From Tomocerus qinae (lineage: Eukaryota > Arthropoda > Collembola > Entomobryomorpha > Tomoceridae), in NCBI GenBank assembly GCA_020055645.1, contig CM034546.1:77252001-77316000 (forward strand): DNA of 64,000 bases, written 5' to 3'. Under the pieces are notes generated by a model, which worked only from the letters and a program-made list of their open reading frames with translations, had not been told where the DNA came from and did no database searches. The number at the start of each line of letters is the position of its first letter. Within the stretch, counting starts at the first letter, position 1. This document shows positions 11,102-22,430 of the stretch, piece by piece. Made by a program: the position numbers and the translations under genes.

Positions 11102-13153
11102 TCATGAGGCAGCCACAATCAATTTAGCTGTACCTCTACATATATTAAGAACAAATTTTCCAACGCTACTCTTCGTTATGATGTAAAAGTCCCCAACTAG
11201 AAGTCCCATTGGTTGCCATGATTTGCACACAGCCTTCATATACATCTTAGTACGATGATCTTTTGGAGTAAAAGTATTCCAGCTTCTTCTGGCACTTTTC
11301 AATATTTTGTGAAAGCGACCGCCCAAGTGAAGTACAATGATCCATGTTAAAGCAAGCCCGACTGCAAAGCCAAGGTAAACTGCTACTGTATATAACTTGA
11401 AACTTGCATTGTACTTGATTACAGCTAAATTTATCAGGAGGATGCAACGAAAGAAAATTGACTGTGCAGGCAGAATAAAATATTTTAAGCTGTTGTTCGT
11501 TGCAACGAAGACAATGTGAGTGCAGCGTATGATGTGAACGACACTCTTCAGCGATGAAATTGTATTCCTCCTTTTAGGAATTTTCTCTCCATTGATTTCT
11601 TGATATCTTCATAAAAATAACACACATATAGCATTATTAACCATTTACCACATATCTTATTAAAGATCTTTCTAATCCGATTCCTACTTCAAGAGCCTAA
11701 GTATCGTTTAGACAAAAATCGCAATATTTTTCAGCATTTTGTGGAAGTTACTTCTACGTTTGGATTTTCATGTCTGCAGAAATTATTTTCGCTTCATTCT
11801 AAAATTCTACTCATTTTTTGAATTTCGTCAAATAATTATTTTCTCTTTTTATAAAACATTTACGATAATTTCCTATTATTCACTCGGAAAATATAAAGAC
11901 TGATTATGAATTTCGCGCAAATTTTTGAGGGCTACTTTTACGAGTTGCCTGCGTTACTATACTTCACTTCACAATAGTATATTATAACATTAGGCGGAGT
12001 TATTATGACGTCAGAGTATTTATAATTTCCGTTTATACAATAAGTTATTAATTATTAATTATATCCTCACGAAATTAAATTAAGATTATGATTGCTCCTA
12101 AAAAGCATAATTACTAACCTTGCCATTTGAAGTATTTGAATTTGCTCTAGAACTTGAATAAACCCAATGACAAAACACATGAACAACGAGGAGCCAATTC
12201 CAATGTAATAAAACGAGCTCAGAGCTGCAAAAACAAATTTTGTGAAACGAGTACGGTGTTCAATTGCTAAAACTATGTTAGGTAGATACACAATTCGATC
12301 ACTGAACAGCAAATATCCTGCAGTTGGTATTACAAATACGAAAATTATTGCCCCCAAAATCAGTCTTGCAGTAATTTTTAAGGGAAACATTTTGAGAGTC
12401 AAATCCGTCAAAGATATTCTTTTGATATCTAAAAATTACAAACATTTCTATTACCATATTATACGGACAAACTAAATATTCAGCTGATACTTTTGCTAAA
12501 AGTAGGCTTTGATTGATAGTATTGAGAATTTTATAACGGTAACCAAAATTTGGCAAGTATTTTCAAGAAAACGTTTAAAGGTTTTAAATCAAATTTTAGA
12601 TACTTAAAATTTTTAGAATTTTACATAAATTAAATAAATAATGAAATTAAAATTAACTGGAGATTTAAACGGTTTTAATCAGCTATAAGAAATCTGCAAA
12701 AATTTTTGGTTTAGTCCCTCTATAATCCTCTATTGATAGTTTGGCAATAAGTTTAATAATATATTTTACAAAATTGTACTAACTTGGAAATGTGCTTGTG
12801 AATCTCATAGAGCCGTTTATAATATCAGCTAATGAATGGATATTGAATAGAACCAACATTAAAAACATCGCATAGCCGGAGTACATCAGAGCAGTAATAA
12901 CGCACTGCATCATTTGATCGACCTCTTCATTTGTAACAATTGCATAACAAAGACGCACATCCACAATTACCGTATGTATTAAGAAACCAATAGTAGTGAT
13001 GTACCACCGCAGCCACACTAAACGTGATTTGGGTCTATAGACTATTTGACGTTTACTTTGGTCAGGTTTATTAATCTTAAACGGTAAGATACCCGTCAAA
13101 AAGGCAACATTAGAGACTAGTGAAAGCATTTCTAAAACGTCTGACGAAACCAT
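11102..13153 (-). CDS. Seven-TM chemoreceptor, gustatory-receptor-like (1)
   Basis: Three exons read on the minus strand: 13153-12784, 12428-12119, 11606-11102; 394 residues. The start is the ATG giving MVSSDVLEML, matching MVSAELLGVL of the paralogue; the longer frame upstream begins only with TTG. Hydrophobic segments cover RWYITTIGFLIHTVIV, ITALMYSGYAMFLMLVLF, LILGAIIFVFVIPTAGYLLF, FAALSSFYYIGIGSSLFMCF and at least two in exon 3. The short C-terminus has SWQPMGLLVGDFYII followed by a weakly hydrophobic end, in the style of divergent hexapod chemoreceptors (Pro and Gly in the last loop before TM7). Donors are GTTAGT at both introns. The ligand cannot be inferred. Another seven-TM family is possible. 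Confidence 0.7.
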
Positions 13154-13701
13154 TTCACCAAAATAGAATTTTTTCAAGAAATTTCAATAAAGTCGAAAAA
13201 TAAAATTATACATTTCTCTGTCCAATTTTACTTGATGCTTAAGTCAATGAAGGAAATAGGAAACAGTCGCCAGTATTCTTCATTGTCTCGAAATATAATT
13301 TGAGGCAAAAATTATTAAATTTATTTAGTTTTATTACTTTGGAGGAGATAGATGTATTAAGTTTTTAAGGGCGAACATTACTATATTACAATATGTACTG
13401 ATTTAAGTTTTACACTCAGACAATAAACAGGTCACAACAGTTTATAAAGTATAATGGTGCATAGAAGCAAAAAGTACATTAAAAATTAAAACACACGCCG
13501 GCAAAAACTTGCAAAGCTATATAAATAAATACAGACTGACTGCATGCTGGTGATTTTGAAGTCATGGACGTGCTTTGTGTTACGAACATTTTTCTGTTAC
13601 TCTAAGCCGGTATTTGTCTCAACTTAATAACTACATTATGCTTCCTCGACAATAAATTTTAAACATTCTCGCTGGGTTCTGTCCTTGCCAGGGAAACAAA
13701 A

Positions 13702-13785
13702 AAGGTACTCTTTTATATAAAAGGTACTCTTTTATATAAAAGGTACTCTTTTATATAAAAGGTACTCTTTTATATAAAAGGTACT
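13702..13785. repeat. 19-bp tandem repeat, four and a half copies
   Basis: Unit AAAGGTACTCTTTTATATA repeats almost without change; a diverged half-unit follows (GGTACTTTTGTTAC). Near-identity of the copies implies a recent expansion. Confidence 0.85.
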
Positions 13786-14090
13786 TTTGTTACAAAAAGT
13801 ACTATTTTTTAAAAGCAGTTATTTTCACCTTTTAGCCTTCTTACATGTAAAGTGGAAGTAAATGGGGCAGATTGATACAAGTCAAAAATAGTAAAAAGTC
13901 AAAAAAGGACTGCTTTTTTAAAAATATTGGGGATGTTAAATTCATAGAGAGAATTTCTAACTTATTTCTTTAATGGGCGTATCGCATCAACAATCCTGAA
14001 ATGTAATAAATCTTATTCATATTGATTTTAATTTAATATTATAATTTTTAAAAGTAATGTAAATAGCATTAAATTAAATTATATGATTTT

Positions 14091-14261
14091 TTAGAATTCG
14101 AATTCCCACTTGTTGTCGAGGCCATTGATAACATCATGAATGAATACAAGGACCAGACCCAAATGACTTTGTCATTCTTGGACACGCAAGAATTGAATCT
14201 TATTCCGCCATTAAGAAACGGATCAGAATTGACTACGGAGGTCTAGAATGTATAGAAAAGG
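14091..14261 (+). pseudogene. Coding-like fragment with a frame change
   Basis: After a plausible acceptor (TTTTTTAG) one frame reads FPLVVEAIDNIMNEYKDQT and runs to a stop at GTCTAG. A second frame takes over in the middle and reads DFVILGHARIESYSAI then RIDYGGLECIEK up to a GTGACT donor-like site. Both halves look protein-like, so either a frameshift has broken an old exon, or the exon really starts after the internal CCAG at about 14157. No family recognised; no neighbouring exon found. Confidence 0.3.
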
Positions 14262-15929
14262 TGACTTGAATTTTGGAATAAGAATTTATTCTAAATTTTT
14301 TGATATTTCAGGGAAAGTAATTTTCGCAGTAGCAATCAGTAAACAAATAGTATTAACCTTTTGAATAAGTTTTTGTTGTATCTAATAAGTTAGCCATCAA
14401 ATAATATAACTTTTATAACCTTACAAAAGTTTTAGCTTTCTATTAACTTCTTATCTTAAGATTTCTTACTTCCACAATAAATACTGTTACATGCAATTGC
14501 AAATGTTATTCGTTAATGGCTTTTATCTTTGGGACCAATTTCCTATCATTTTAAAAAAGAGGATTTTTTGGCCATAACAATTTTCGCACGATAACTTTTT
14601 GATCTCTCCCCTCTAGAAAAATTCCTGGATAGGTGAATTATTTAGAATTAGTCATTATTTTTTGAATTTCCATTGGTGAATTAGACAGGTTTGAATTCGA
14701 ATTGGGATTATCGCTTTGCATATAATATTAGGGGGTTTGCATGAGGAGTTTCAAAAATATTACTAATACATCATTTTATGGCGCCAACAGATTTCGCAAT
14801 CTACTTTAACGGTCTTAAAGTCAAAACGTATTGCATAAAAACACAATATCTTGGAGCATTTTGTAAAAAAATGTAATAACAGAATTTCATGGAACACTGA
14901 CGTATATAGTTAAAAATAATACATTGGCTACTATTATTTTAATAATGGCGTAGAATGTAATTTCATACGATTCAAGTCGAAATCTAACATTATGTACATG
15001 TGGATTTATAGATTGTATGCCTATTAAAGTAATTAGTTAGAAAGCCTCTATAAATTAAACATCCCCAACATTTTAGAAACTGTGGTTGCTGTGGTATATA
15101 CCAAATTGCAAAAACAACCCATTATTTTTTACCTTATATCGATAAATAATTATAAAATACATACAAAATATTCGTTTTCTGTAACCGAGGTTTAACATTT
15201 TATAATAACGTTGGTAGTATGCATCCAATTTAAAAATTTAATATATCGATTTATGCAAACCTATAATTTTATTTATTTGTAACTCAGCAAGTGGATGATA
15301 TGTCTGAATACTTAAATTGGAAAACTTCAGAAGTTACCTTCTATTATAACTAAAATCATGTAACAAACTAATGAATGGGTACTAATACTTGGGTGTGGTG
15401 TGAGTATTTTTATTTACCTTTTAAAACCATATTTACGACTACAAGTACTAAGACTGACTTCCAACGAAGTCATTTTGTGATTTTGTGCTTTCAATTTTAA
15501 TAGGTAACTGTTGATAAATATGAAAACTCTAATACAACATTAATGTGATCAGTTTGCATGTTTGTTAGTATGTATCAACTTACACTTAACTCAAATGGAT
15601 TATGCCCGATATTCTTGATGGAATATCTTCTAATTATCAGTTCTCTTCAATATGAAATATTTTTTATTTAAACCTAATCTAAACTAAATGGTTTCGTGAC
15701 ATAATTCCCGTGGTATAATGCCGTATGTACGAGGTTTTAGGTGGTTGGACTTATTATCAAAAATAATTATGGGGTAAATGATTCCATTTTTTTTTATTTC
15801 AGATGGCTATGCAATTGCTTTATTATTTTATTGCAGTGTTGTAATATTTGACAGTAATTTACAAATATAAATATGGAAAAAGGAATGACAGGTTCATTTC
15901 GTCAGACATATTTTGTAAAAATCTTTTCT

Positions 15930-18900
15930 TTAGGATACAGCTACAATTAATTTAGCAGTTCCTCTGCTAATGTTGTTAATGTATTTTCCAAGACTACTTT
16001 TATTCACGACATAATAATCTCCAACTAAAAGTCCAAGTGGTCGCCAAGAATTGCAGAAAGCATCCATGTACTTTTTTGTACGAGGGCTCTTTGGATTAAA
16101 TCCATTCCAGCTTCTCCTTGCACTCTTACTCCCATGATACAGACGACTGGCCACATAAAGCACACAGCTCCATGTAACTGTGCTTCCAATTGGAAAGCAT
16201 AAGTAAAGAAGTTTGTGAGTGAAATGCATTGTTGAACCGTGCTTTATTAAAGCAAAATTGACTAGAAGAGTACTCCTCAACATTAACGATTGTCCAGGCA
16301 GAACGAAGTACTTGATACAGTTATTGAGGACAACGAAGAAAATGTGATTGCAGCGAACGATTCGAATTACTCTATTTAGCGATGAAATTGTTGCTCTCTT
16401 TTTCAGCATTGATTCATCATAGCTGTCATCGTACCTTCAAGCAATAAAAATCTTGCCTTTAGGACTTTAAAAATTCCAAGACTAAAACTTATGAATACAA
16501 AATAAACGATAAAGTTGCTTCCAGATGCAGTTAGTTGCTGGTTTTTGTAAAAACAAATCTAGTAGCATTTGATAAATTTTCATAAAACGAAATATTAAAA
16601 ATTGAATTTATTCGTTCAGGAAAATAATTTTTCGACTCGATTCTTAAGGCTGACTCATCGATGCGCAGAAAATTAATATCATTAAAAGATATAACTACTA
16701 TGCTAGCATAAAATAATTATACAAAATGAATTTGAAGTTCCACCTTTACAGACATGGCATTAATTTCTTATTTCAAGGAATTTTTCTTGAAAAATGAAAT
16801 AAATGAAATAAATGAAATAAATGAAATAAATGAAATAAATGAAATAAATGAAATAAATGAAATAAATGAAATAAATGAAATAAATGAAATAAATGAAATA
16901 AATGAAATAAATGAAATAAATGAAATAAATGAAATAAATACAATGCGCATGTGTACACGCATGCGCAATTCATTTATTTATTGAAATTTATTGAAATGAA
17001 TGCCATGTACCCTATTTATTTCATTTATTTCAAATATTTCATTTTGCAAGGAAGTTGGGAGTGAAATATTTCGCGAAATATTTCAAAAATTTCGCCTATT
17101 TATTTCCGAGAAATATTTCAAGTGCCATGTCTGCACCTTTATCACATAGCTGACGTTCATATAGTGGTAAAAACAAACAATGATATACATGTATTCGATG
17201 TAGTAAAGGTGGAGCATGAAAGTCATTTTGTCTAATGTTATTATGCCCGCATACAATAGGTGTTTAGAGGTTAATTACTGCATATAAATAGTTTTAAAAA
17301 AGTGGTAAATAGTATTAATTTGTAAGTTAAACGTATTCATTCACCTTGTAAACCGAAGAATTTGATTGTGTTCATAAGCTTGCATAATAGTTGTAATAAA
17401 TAAAACAAGGGTTATACACGCAACCCCTACGTTGTAGATGGACAGCAGTACAGCAAATAAAACTCTAACCAAGAAAGTACGATTTTCTTTGATTAAAAGG
17501 ATATTGGGCAGATATATTATACGGTCGCTGAACAGGAAGTAGATTACTGTTGGTAACATGCTAATATGCAGAGTAAATGCCAAAAGTGTTTTTGAGATAT
17601 GTTTCGGGATCGATATTTTATGAATTTCTGTGATACAAAGATAATATTAAACTAAGAGATTAGCGTATAATTTATAGTGATAATAGTAACAAAAAATTAA
17701 AACTTTAAAATTTCTTTTAACACTTCCACATCCAAGCCTAAAAACTTCCGCGGACTACCAAGTGTGGTACAATTGTACCACGTAGCAGTATCCAAGTGTG
17801 GTACAATTGTACCACACAAGGTTTCGTGTTTTTATAAATGTCGCCAAACCAATGGTTAAGGCCCTACTCTTGCTTACATGGCAATATCCAAGTGTGGTAC
17901 AATTGTACCACATAGCAAAACCCAATGTGGTACAATTGTACCACACACAGGGATACATACAAACGTACACTTTCCACTTTAATCAACATTCCGACGGCTT
18001 ATGCTCGATGATTATAATTTAATATATATTCCTTCGGCATATAGTCAATGCTTACAGATTAATTTGCATTATTTCGGCTAATAGTCGATGCTTACTGATT
18101 AATTTGCATAATTTCGGCTAATAGTCGAGGCTTACTGGTTAATTTGCACAATTTCGGCTAATAGTCGATCCATACAGATTAATTTGCATTCTTTCGGTTT
18201 ATAGTCGATGCTTACATGTTAACTTACATTCCGTCGTCTTATAGTCGGTGATTACTATTTAATATGTACTTCGTCGGCTTATAGTCAATGATTACAGATT
18301 AATGGGCATTCTTTCGGCTAGTAGTCGATGATGACAATGTAATATACATTCTGTCGGCTTATAGTCGCTGCTTATAAGATAATTTATATTCCGTCGGCTT
18401 ATAGTCGATGATTACATATTATTATATATTCCGTCGGCTTATATTCGGTGATTACAATTTAATATGCATTCCGTCGGCTTATCGTCAATAATTACAATTT
18501 AATATACATTCCTTCGGCTTATAGTCGATGCTTACAGATTAATTTGCATTCTTTCGGCTAATAGTCGATGATAACAATGTTAATTACAATATATGGACTT
18601 ATATTCGATGATTACAATGTAATGCACATTCTGTCGGCTTATAGTCGATGCTTACAGATTAATTTGAATTATTTCGGCTAATAGTCGATGCTTAGAGATT
18701 AATTTACATTCCGTGTGCTTATAGTCGGTGATTACAATTTAATTTGAATATTGTCGACTATAGAAAATTAATTTGAATATTGTGGGCTTATAGTCGATTA
18801 TAGAAAATTAATTTGAATATTGTGGGCTTATAGTCGATTATAGAAAATTAATTTGAATATTGTCGGCTTATAGTCGACTATAGAAAATTAATTTGAATAT

Positions 18901-19727
18901 TGTCGGCATATAGTCGACTATAGAAAATTATTTTGCTTACTAGCATTGCATTAGTTGTATTAATTTACTAATTATTTACCATTTATTCTAGCTTACATGG
19001 CCGTATCCAAGTGTGGTACAATTGTACCACCCCAGATAAGAAACCTTCTTTGTGGTACATTTGTACCACATTGGATACTGCCATGTTAGCGATGACTTCG
19101 CCTTGGTTTTTTGGTCATAAAAAATTGAAAAAATTTTCAAAATGACCTCAAAATATTTTTTAAAATTGTAAAACAATATTCCTGACAGGTACCTGAAAGC
19201 TGGATTTAATTCGGTTAAAAACAACAGAGATAAGGGCAAATAAAGGCGTTGTGGTACAATTGTACCACACTTGGATGTGGAAGTGTTAAGTTGTTGATAA
19301 TTCTATGACATTTGAAACGGTACATCACACTTTTTATTGGTGTAGATTGAAACTGAATTACCTTACCTTGAAAGCTGTTGGTGTAGTTTACTGAACTGTT
19401 CAATAATTCTACCACAGAACGATGTTTTACTAGCATGATAGTTAAGAAGACTGCATATGCTAAGTATAAAACAGCCAGAAGTACACACTGCATGAACTGA
19501 TCCACTACTTCTTTAGTAGCAACAGAATAAAAAAGTCGACCAAATACAACAACAACATTTATTAGAAAAGCTATCACAGTGATATACCACCGTATCCACA
19601 CCAGACGCGATTTCGTAAATATGCCGACTTGATTTATTCTTTTGGAACCATAAAATGGTATGATACCCAATTTGTATGATATATTCGTTAAAGAAGTAAG
19701 CACTCCCAAAAGTTCCGCTGACACCAT
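15930..19727 (-). CDS. Seven-TM chemoreceptor, gustatory-receptor-like (2)
   Basis: Three exons on the minus strand: 19727-19367, 17627-17345, 16434-15930; 382 residues, same phases (1, then 2) and the same 505-base last exon as chemoreceptor 1. Conserved blocks include SRLVWIRWYIT, YFLFSDRIIYLPNI, KSARRSWNGFNPKS, SWRPLGLLVGDYYVV and SRGTAKLIV. About six to seven hydrophobic helices. The first intron is about 1.74 kb, almost wholly because of a TTAA-flanked element; a hAT-like MITE sits in the second intron. Probably a plasma-membrane ligand-gated receptor of the gustatory/odorant superfamily, in tandem with its paralogue. Confidence 0.7.
16749..17133. mobile_element. hAT-like MITE, family C (GAAATAAAT element)
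   Basis: 385 bp in intron 2 of chemoreceptor 2. Terminal inverted repeat CAGACATGGCA at both ends, flanked by a perfect 8-bp target duplication CACCTTTA (16741-16748 and 17134-17141). The interior carries a GAAATAAAT array and a near-palindrome GCGCATGTGTACACGCATGCGC (about 16943-16964). Ends starting CAG with 8-bp duplications are typical of hAT. A partial second copy is at 62180. Confidence 0.85.
16794..16939. repeat. 9-bp tandem array (GAAATAAAT), about 16 copies
   Basis: Perfect repetition inside the family C MITE. It produces open frames with NEI or ISF/LFH periodicity on both strands, which are not genes. The related copy at 62180 has only about three units, so the array expanded after insertion or in this lineage of the element. 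Confidence 0.9.
17721..19285. mobile_element. piggyBac-like TTAA-flanked non-autonomous element
   Basis: 1565 bp in intron 1 of chemoreceptor 2. Perfect 16-bp terminal inverted repeat CACTTCCACATCCAAG (17721-17736; inverted at 19270-19285), immediately flanked by TTAA on both sides (17717-17720, 19286-19289), the target duplication of piggyBac. Subterminal regions carry seven copies of the 18-bp palindrome GTGGTACAATTGTACCAC: 17764, 17798, 17894, 17927 on the left; 19013, 19052 (one change), 19251 on the right. The centre is a 40-bp minisatellite. No transposase frame, so it would need a partner transposase. Confidence 0.85.
17981..18929. repeat. 40-bp minisatellite, about 23.7 copies
   Basis: Consensus near AATTTGCATTCTTTCGGCTA followed by ATAGTCGATGCTTACAGATT. 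The period is 40; the last five units form a homogenised sub-array ending TATAGAAAATT. It fills the middle of the TTAA element. Confidence 0.9.
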
Positions 19728-21504
19728 TTCTCAATTCTCAAACACTAAACAGTTTTTTACAAAGAATTTTAATATCCTTTATTTAACTGGTGCAAAAATA
19801 ACTATTAAAATTAAGCTTTCGTATCATAAATTTTGTAGCCGTGATACAGATATTCTAAGTACTGATAGCCTACGTAAAATGTAACGGCTGGCGGCTGTTG
19901 TGGCCAGGCTTTGATACAAAAAAGTAGAAAATGCTGAAAATAGCAACAGACTACTGTGGTGACTAATATATGTATATAGATACCAATTAATATAATATTA
20001 TGTCTGTGATGGATAACATGTATACCGCAGGGAAAAGGGAACAATTTAATTCAATGAACTAATAATTATAGGATTGAAATTCAAACCTATCATTTCGTTT
20101 AAACAGTAAACAGACTGGTCTGGACTCCAAGCTTTGGTTCCAGTTTTATTGTTTTAATATCTGAAATATCGATGTCTGTAATCCTCATAGTCTTCCGACA
20201 GAAAACTAAAATTGCAATATCGAAAACCAGTGTCCTTGTAAGTGTTTTCTGATTTCACTGATGATATTCAGCATACTCAAATGTAATGCTTCTCGTAAAT
20301 GATTCAGGAATGTAAATGGAGTATAATGTATCGATCTAGTCCCGCAAACATATTATTATGGGTTTAAAGTAAGCCAAACTTCATAAAGCATCGTTTTTTA
20401 GTTCAGAAGGTACTAAGAATTTTATTGAAATTCGGTCAGTAATTAAGTTGCCATTGTTTCAAAAAGCATTACTTAGTATAATCGCCTAGTTCGGACATGT
20501 GTAGTAAAAAATTCCGTAGTAGTAATGCCGGTTTATATGTACCATCGTGTGTTAATCTGCCTCACACTAATAATGCAACTAAGCCAACTTTACCTAACAT
20601 GGCCTACACAATGCGGCAAATCACAGGATGTCCGTTTATGTGTCGATTTGTGTACTATCTTCATATTACTTTGACGTTTTTCTAGCATTGGTGATTGTGG
20701 AAGGTTATAACTAGTTATATAAATAAATAAATTATTGTATAAATAAATTATTATAAATAAATTATTATGATAGTAAAAATAAATAAATAATTCTAGCATT
20801 TGGAACATATAATTTTTACATTTATTTTAAAAGTGTAACAGCATTTTCACTTTCATTTTCAGACGTGAAAAATATAATGCGGTAACAGCAGAATTTAAGT
20901 TGGTGTTCTTAAAACGTGAAAAATGATTATATTAGTTTCATTTTTGTAGGCGAATGTAAATAAAGGTGTTCCATATTCATTAAGTTTGACGTTATAATTG
21001 CTAATTGGGGTTCATTGATGATCACCGCTAATGACTTTGCAAAGTACTCAGCACTGTCAGTACGTCGTCATAGTTATAATGGTTCAAAAGAGATGAAATG
21101 CTTTGACCATTGAACTTTGACCAATAACAATGAATTATCTGCCAGGAATGCCATAAAGCGATTTTCCATATTCTACATAGAAAAGTGGATCCACGTTCAG
21201 TCTTAGTAGATGAATACTTACGATCACTTAATCATCAAGTTATTATTTATAGTAGACCAGTTATGCACTAAGTCGAATTGGTATGCATTTTTAATAAGGA
21301 GGGTAAAAGAATAAATTCAGCAAAAAGGAACAACAAGGAAAAGAAGCCAAAAGTGATAGTGGTATAGAGAAGAACCAACTTGTTTAGCTTAATAATAACA
21401 TAGTGCAAAATCATACCTAGATATAATAACAAAATTAAAATATTAGGAGAGCGACTACGACGGCGTGATTGTTAACAACACAAATATTCAGAACTTGTCA
21501 TGTA

Positions 21505-21892
21505 CCGTATTAATCGAATTAATTCTTCGTATTGAAATAGTGCTCCCCCTGGGTAACTATGTCGATTTTTTTTAATCGTTTTCAAGAGAAAAATAATAGC
21601 CTTTGAGCAAAAATTCTCCGTATTGAAATAATTCGCCATATCCCATTCTAAGTTTTAGTAGGTCAGGTCAGGTAATAGGTATACTTGAGTGGGCATATTT
21701 ATATTTATTCTAGTCTCCATAATGGAAAATATGATAGTCGAAAAATTATTTACTTTTCTAACTGTTTGTAAAATAATTCTCCGTATCGAAATAATTTACC
21801 ACCCTGGTTAACTACATCGATTTTCATCGTTTTCAGGAGCTAAAAAATGTCCAAAGAAACAACAACCCGGGGAATGAATTCGATTAATACGG
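21505..21892. mobile_element. TA-flanked MITE
   Basis: 388 bp with inverted ends CCGTATTAATCGAATT at left and its complement at right, flanked by TA on each side (21503-21504, 21893-21894), as for Tc1/mariner-type insertion. The interior holds a direct duplication: the segment around TCCGTATTGAAATAATTC plus an ATCGATTTT-containing tail occurs near both ends. Confidence 0.65.
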
Positions 21893-22057
21893 TATATTCT
21901 AATACGACGCATTAGTATATTGAGCTTACGTTTTCGCCTAGTTCGTTCAAGCAAGAAGGCGTATTATAAAAGATCTTTGGAACAATAGTACAACCATACT
22001 TTCGAGCCTTCAATATAAAATATTGAGATCCCACAAAGAATAAGTAGAGGCAGGATA

Positions 22058-22219
22058 CAGCCACGTATCCAGGAATTTGTCCAAGGGGGCACACAAAAAA
22101 TATTAATAAGAACGCGAATTTTTTTTTCGATTTTTACAATTTTTTGGCAAAAATATCCTCTTCCTTTTGGGACTTATAGGGGGCTATAGCCCCGCAGCCC
22201 CCTTCTGGATACGTGCTTG
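22058..22219. mobile_element. hAT-like MITE, family A copy 2
   Basis: Ends CAGCCACGTATCCAGG and, inverted, CAAGCACGTATCCAGA. Flanking octamers GCAGGATA and GCAGTACA match at six of eight positions, an eroded 8-bp duplication. Interior has the family's G-run and C-run with GGGGGCTATAGCCCC. Confidence 0.65.
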
Positions 22220-22287
22220 GCAGTACATCCACAGACAGATTTACAATTTTATACACTTTTAAAAAGTTTAGGTCTTATACACAAATA

Positions 22288-22430
22288 CAGGGCCGCAGCG
22301 AGGGGGGGCAGTGAGCCCGCCCCCCCCCCCCGAAATCGAAGAAAAGAAAGGAATTTTTGCCTTAAAACCCAAAAATTTTAATTATTATTTGGTGGGTCCC
22401 CCCCGAAATTTTTTTCTGACTGCGGCCCTG
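22288..22430. mobile_element. hAT-like MITE, family B copy 1
   Basis: 143 bp with inverted ends CAGGGCCGCAG, flanked by a perfect 8-bp duplication CACAAATA (22280-22287, 22431-22438). Long C and G homopolymer runs lie just inside both ends. Confidence 0.85.

Larger units (their letters stand above)
13154..15929. other. Intergenic between the two chemoreceptor genes
   Basis: Contains a 19-bp tandem repeat (13702-13785) and a short frame-shifted coding-like fragment (14091-14261). The rest is AT-rich and shows no recognisable gene. Confidence 0.5.

Noticed and set aside
16754..16984. Open frames with NEI, ISF and LFH periodicity on both strands
   Set aside because: They are readings of the GAAATAAAT microsatellite inside a delimited MITE; no start context or domain.
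20497..20685. 62-codon ATG frame
   Set aside because: No homologue recognised, no splice partner, isolated in a MITE-rich interval.
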